Part shown: positions 4,748 through 7,167 of the stretch, piece by piece | Numbering within the stretch: the first letter of the stretch is position 1 | How the letters are laid out: each line of letters begins with the position of its first letter | Assembly: GCA_903923915.1 (NCBI GenBank) | Contig: CAIXZI010000131.1 | Location: 1-7,167, forward strand | Direction of reading: 5' to 3' | DNA: 7,167 bases | DNA from: an uncultured Bacteroidota bacterium | Lineage (GTDB): Bacteria; Bacteroidota; Bacteroidia; B-17B0; Aurantibacillaceae | Made by a program: the position numbers and the translations under genes | The notes under the pieces: model-generated | Told to the model about the DNA's origin: nothing | Seen by the model: only the letters and a program-made list of their open reading frames with translations | The model's database searches: none

Positions 4748-6394
4748 ATGGCTGAAATTATTAAAATGCCCAAATTAAGCGATACTATGACTGAAGGTGT
4801 AGTAGCTAAATGGCATAAAAAGGTGGGCGATAAAGTTAAGAACGGCGAAATTATTGCTGATATCGAAACAGATAAAGCCACTATGGAATTTGAATCTTTT
4901 TACGATGGTACATTACTATACATTGGTGCTGAGGCAGGCAAACCTGTTGCTATTGACGCACTAATTGCGGTTATCGGGAAAGAAGGCGAAGATATTTCTA
5001 AAATTATTAATGGAGCTAGTACACCTGCCCCCGCAGCAGACACCCAAAAAGCAGAGCCTGTTGCGGCTGCTACAAATGGAGCGGTTAAAGAAACAGCTAA
5101 ACCTACAGCTGAAACAAAAAAAGTTGAAATTCCTGCTACTATAAATATTGTGCGCATGCCAAAACTTAGTGATACTATGACGCAAGGCGTAGTAGCTAAA
5201 TGGCATAAAAAAGTAGGCGATAAAGTAAAGAATGGTGAACTGTTAGCTGATATCGAAACCGATAAAGCTACCATGGAGTTCGAATCTTTTTTTGATGGTG
5301 TATTATTGTACCAAGGTACTGAAGCAGGCAAACCAGTTGAAATTAATTCGCTATTAGCTATTATTGGTAAAGGTGATGAAGACATTAAAGCTATTGTAGA
5401 GCAAGAAAAAGCGCAAGGTGCAACAGCAGTTCCTGTTGCAGAACCAATTAAGCAAGAAGCTGCAGCATCAAACACATCAGCTTCTGCTCCACCAAAAACA
5501 ACAACACCTGTTATTCAGTATACAGCAGCTACAGACGGAAGAGTTATTGCATCGCCTCTTGCTAAAAAAATTGCAAAAGATAAAGGCATCGATATTGCTG
5601 TAGTTCATGGTAGTGGCGATGGCGGACGAATCATTAAAAAAGATATTGAGTTTTATAATCCTTCTACGGGCAGAAGTGCTGCCTCAACTTTTGTAGGTAC
5701 AGAAAGTTTTACGGAGGTTCCTGTTTCACAAATGCGTAAAACTATTGCACGTCGTTTGGTTGAAAGCAAAAACGGTGCACCACATTTTTACTTAACCGTT
5801 GAGTGTGATATGGAAAATGCTATCAGCGCTCGCGAGGCTATCAATAAAGCTGCTGAAAAAAATGGCGAAGCAAAAATATCTTATAATGATCTTGTTATAA
5901 AAGCTTGTGCATCGGCATTACGCAAACATCCAAAAGTAAATTCAAGTTGGTTAGGCGATAAAATTCGTTACAATAACCACATACATATTGGTATGGCTGT
6001 AGCAGTTGAAGATGGATTACTTGTTCCTGTTATCCGTTTTGCTGATGGAAAAAACTTATCTCAAATCTCTGCCGAGGCAAAAGAGTTTGGTAAAAAAGCA
6101 AAAGATAAAAAATTACAACCATCTGATTGGGAAGGAAACACATTTACAGTTTCTAACCTTGGTATGTTTGGTATAGATGAGTTTACATCTATTATCAATA
6201 GTCCTGAGTCTTGTATTTTAGCGGTGGGTGGCATCCGTCAAGTACCTGTTGTAAAAAACAATATGGTTGTGCCGGGTAACACTATGAAGATAACTTTGAG
6301 TTGCGACCATAGAACAGTAGATGGAGCAACGGGTGCAGCTTTTATGCAAACGCTAAAAGGCTTTTTAGAAAATCCAATTATGATGTTTGTGTAG
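4748..6394 (+). CDS. pdhC: Pyruvate dehydrogenase E2, dihydrolipoamide acetyltransferase
   Basis: E2 is the core of the PDH complex: it takes the acetyl group from E1 on a lipoyl arm, transfers it to CoA, and presents the reduced lipoate to E3. The 548 residues show, in order, lipoyl domain 1 (about 1-83, lipoylated Lys43 in ETDKAT), an Ala/Pro/Lys-rich flexible linker (88-130), lipoyl domain 2 (about 134-213, Lys173 in ETDKAT), a second linker (218-262), the peripheral-subunit-binding domain (264-301, RVIASPLAKKIAKDKGIDI, then GSGDGGRIIKKDI), and the catalytic acyltransferase domain (about 322-548) with the active-site motif DHRTVDG (His521, Asp525). All key residues are present. The two lipoyl domains share 63 of 78 aligned residues. 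The gene follows pdhA by 88 bases filled by a repeat, with no promoter box of its own, so it is probably co-transcribed. The start is fixed by the N-terminal lipoyl sequence AEIIKMPKLSDTM. The symbol is the one often used for E2 beside pdhA; aceF is the enterobacterial name. Confidence 0.95.
   Translation: MAEIIKMPKLSDTMTEGVVAKWHKKVGDKVKNGEIIADIETDKATMEFESFYDGTLLYIGAEAGKPVAIDALIAVIGKEGEDISKIINGASTPAPAADTQKAEPVAAATNGAVKETAKPTAETKKVEIPATINIVRMPKLSDTMTQGVVAKWHKKVGDKVKNGELLADIETDKATMEFESFFDGVLLYQGTEAGKPVEINSLLAIIGKGDEDIKAIVEQEKAQGATAVPVAEPIKQEAAASNTSASAPPKTTTPVIQYTAATDGRVIASPLAKKIAKDKGIDIAVVHGSGDGGRIIKKDIEFYNPSTGRSAASTFVGTESFTEVPVSQMRKTIARRLVESKNGAPHFYLTVECDMENAISAREAINKAAEKNGEAKISYNDLVIKACASALRKHPKVNSSWLGDKIRYNNHIHIGMAVAVEDGLLVPVIRFADGKNLSQISAEAKEFGKKAKDKKLQPSDWEGNTFTVSNLGMFGIDEFTSIINSPESCILAVGGIRQVPVVKNNMVVPGNTMKITLSCDHRTVDGATGAAFMQTLKGFLENPIMMFV
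4763..4996 (+). repeat. Internal tandem copy 1 of lipoyl-domain coding sequence
   Basis: This segment encodes residues 6-83 of E2. It is repeated at 5153-5386 (residues 136-213), shifted by 390 bases, with 63 of 78 residues identical and long identical DNA runs such as GTAGTAGCTAAATGGCATAA. The second copy differs mostly at third codon positions and at conservative residues. Confidence 0.9.
5153..5386 (+). repeat. Internal tandem copy 2 of lipoyl-domain coding sequence
   Basis: This is the partner of the copy at 4763-4996. It encodes the second lipoyl domain of E2, with Lys173 as the lipoylation site. The close match points to a duplication or to gene conversion that keeps the two domains alike. 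Confidence 0.9.
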
Positions 6395-6411
6395 CTATTT
6401 TTTTTATTTGA

Positions 6412-7167
6412 ATGTTAGCCTACCCTACTCCTAAAAAACTATTTCCTTTTCCTACGGGGTGGTTTGTTTTGCTTAGGTCTGATGAATTAAAAAACGGACA
6501 ACTTATTACTAAAAAATTTGCCGGACAAGATGTAGTTGCTTTTCGTACAGAAAGTGGCAAGGCTTGTGTCGTTAATGCGTATTGCCCGCATATGGGCGCA
6601 CATTTTGGTCATGGCGGCGACGTGCAAGGCGAAACCATTCGTTGCCCGTTTCATTATTTTTGTTTTGATACCGAAGGCACTTGTACCAAAACCGGTTACG
6701 ATAGTAAGCCTCCTGCAAAAGCAGTTTTAAAAACATATAACATTAGAGAAAAAAACGGTTTTATTATTATTTGGAATCATGTAAAAAATGAACTGCCCAA
6801 TTGGGAAGTGCCTGATACTGATGATGAAAATTGGAGTGAAATTTATACAACAGATTTTTTACTGAATAGTCATCCACAAGAAACAACAGAGAATAGTGTG
6901 GACATTGGGCATTTTGCCGTAGTACATAAATATACAGATGTTGAAGAATTAAGTGAATTGAAAGCTGAAGGCCCTTACTTAAACGCTAAATATGCGTTTA
7001 GCCGAGATGCTGGTTTTATTGGCAAAGCTAATATGATGCGGGCTCACATAGATATACACGTACATGGTTTAGGTTATTCGTTTGTAGAAGTTTTAATTCC
7101 TAAGTTTGGATTGCTTACCCGTCAATATGTTTTTCCTTGTCCGGTTGAAGATGGAAAAATAAATTTA
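6412..7167 (+). CDS. Rieske-type non-heme iron oxygenase (partial, C-terminus beyond window)
   Basis: An open frame from the ATG at 6412 runs to the window end, giving 252 residues of a protein expected to be about 330-350. The N-terminal Rieske domain has the [2Fe-2S] ligands in CPHMGAHFG (Cys58, His60) and CPFHYFCFD (Cys78, His81), i.e. C-x-H, 17 residues, C-x2-H. The mononuclear iron site is in ENSVDIGHFAVVH (residues 160-172), with Asp164 as the bridging residue and His167 and His172 as ligands; the third ligand would lie downstream. This is the layout of the alpha subunit of Rieske oxygenases. The ENxxDxxHxxxxH form, with no beta subunit seen so far, recalls KshA and the DAF-36/Neverland sterol oxygenases, but the substrate cannot be told from here. 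The enzyme would need a reductase encoded elsewhere. It starts 17 bases after the E2 stop, across a T-rich spacer with no hairpin, so it may be co-transcribed with the PDH genes. Confidence 0.88.
   Translation, partial: MLAYPTPKKLFPFPTGWFVLLRSDELKNGQLITKKFAGQDVVAFRTESGKACVVNAYCPHMGAHFGHGGDVQGETIRCPFHYFCFDTEGTCTKTGYDSKPPAKAVLKTYNIREKNGFIIIWNHVKNELPNWEVPDTDDENWSEIYTTDFLLNSHPQETTENSVDIGHFAVVHKYTDVEELSELKAEGPYLNAKYAFSRDAGFIGKANMMRAHIDIHVHGLGYSFVEVLIPKFGLLTRQYVFPCPVEDGKINL

Noticed and set aside
4564..4881. Minus-strand frame spanning the end of pdhA, the repeat and the start of E2
   Set aside because: It is antisense to two well-supported genes and low in complexity.
4900..5475. Minus-strand open frame of 191 codons inside the E2 gene
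   Set aside because: It mirrors the lipoyl domains and Ala-rich linkers, showing the same duplicated pattern in antisense. It has no promoter or family signature.
6395..6411. T-rich spacer (T8 run) after E2 as a terminator
   Set aside because: No inverted repeat precedes the T-run, so there is no support for intrinsic termination.
6536..6730. Plus-strand 64-codon frame inside the Rieske gene
   Set aside because: It is out of frame with the Rieske cysteine/histidine motifs, which read cleanly from 6412, so it is a shadow frame.

Overview
The window looks like a chromosomal segment of a low-GC member of the Bacteroidota, perhaps a Chitinophagales or Sphingobacteriales relative. The evidence is the AT-rich sequence, the lack of clear Shine-Dalgarno sites before the genes, several TAnnTTTG-type -7 promoter boxes, a PAS-SpoIIE phosphatase with the SIAYAQRIQKSIL signature common in that phylum, and a pyruvate dehydrogenase locus with E1-alpha next to a two-lipoyl E2 and no E1-beta in view. 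The lineage is inferred from these traits and not from a database search.

Layout. Positions 1-234 (minus) hold the N-terminal 78 codons of an unrecognised, Gln/Glu/Lys-rich protein. A 53-bp divergent spacer with a 16-bp palindrome and a -7 box leads into dtd (288-740), a D-aminoacyl-tRNA deacylase whose promoter sits so close to the ATG that the mRNA may be leaderless. The 171-bp gap after dtd is not empty. It holds a -7 box, a 24-codon ORF ending in Cys-Cys-stop (782-856), and a weak hairpin plus T-run starting at that stop codon, which together resemble an amino-acid-sensing attenuator. Downstream is a PAS-SpoIIE/PP2C-type phosphatase (912-2060).

Convergent to it lies a probably exported transglutaminase-like protein with a TPR-like C-terminus (2077-3438, minus). 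Just upstream of that gene, in the opposite orientation, is a short scrap (about 3482-3550) that encodes the conserved SpoIIE C-terminus and its stop. It looks like the tail of a second, otherwise deleted, SpoIIE gene.

From 3640 onward lies a rightward cluster. Two overlapping-phase -7 boxes (3603-3619) precede pdhA (E1-alpha, 3640-4659). A 64-bp mirrored interspersed repeat (4668-4731) fills the gap to the E2 gene (4748-6394), which has two near-identical lipoyl domains. Seventeen bases later a Rieske-type non-heme iron oxygenase begins (6412) and runs off the window end.

How the genes work together. E1-alpha and E2 are subunits of one complex and convert pyruvate to acetyl-CoA together with E1-beta and E3 encoded elsewhere. 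The Rieske oxygenase is tightly spaced and may be co-transcribed, but no functional link is visible. The dtd, SpoIIE and transglutaminase genes appear to be independent units. The most novel candidate is the Cys-Cys leader ORF in front of the SpoIIE signalling gene.
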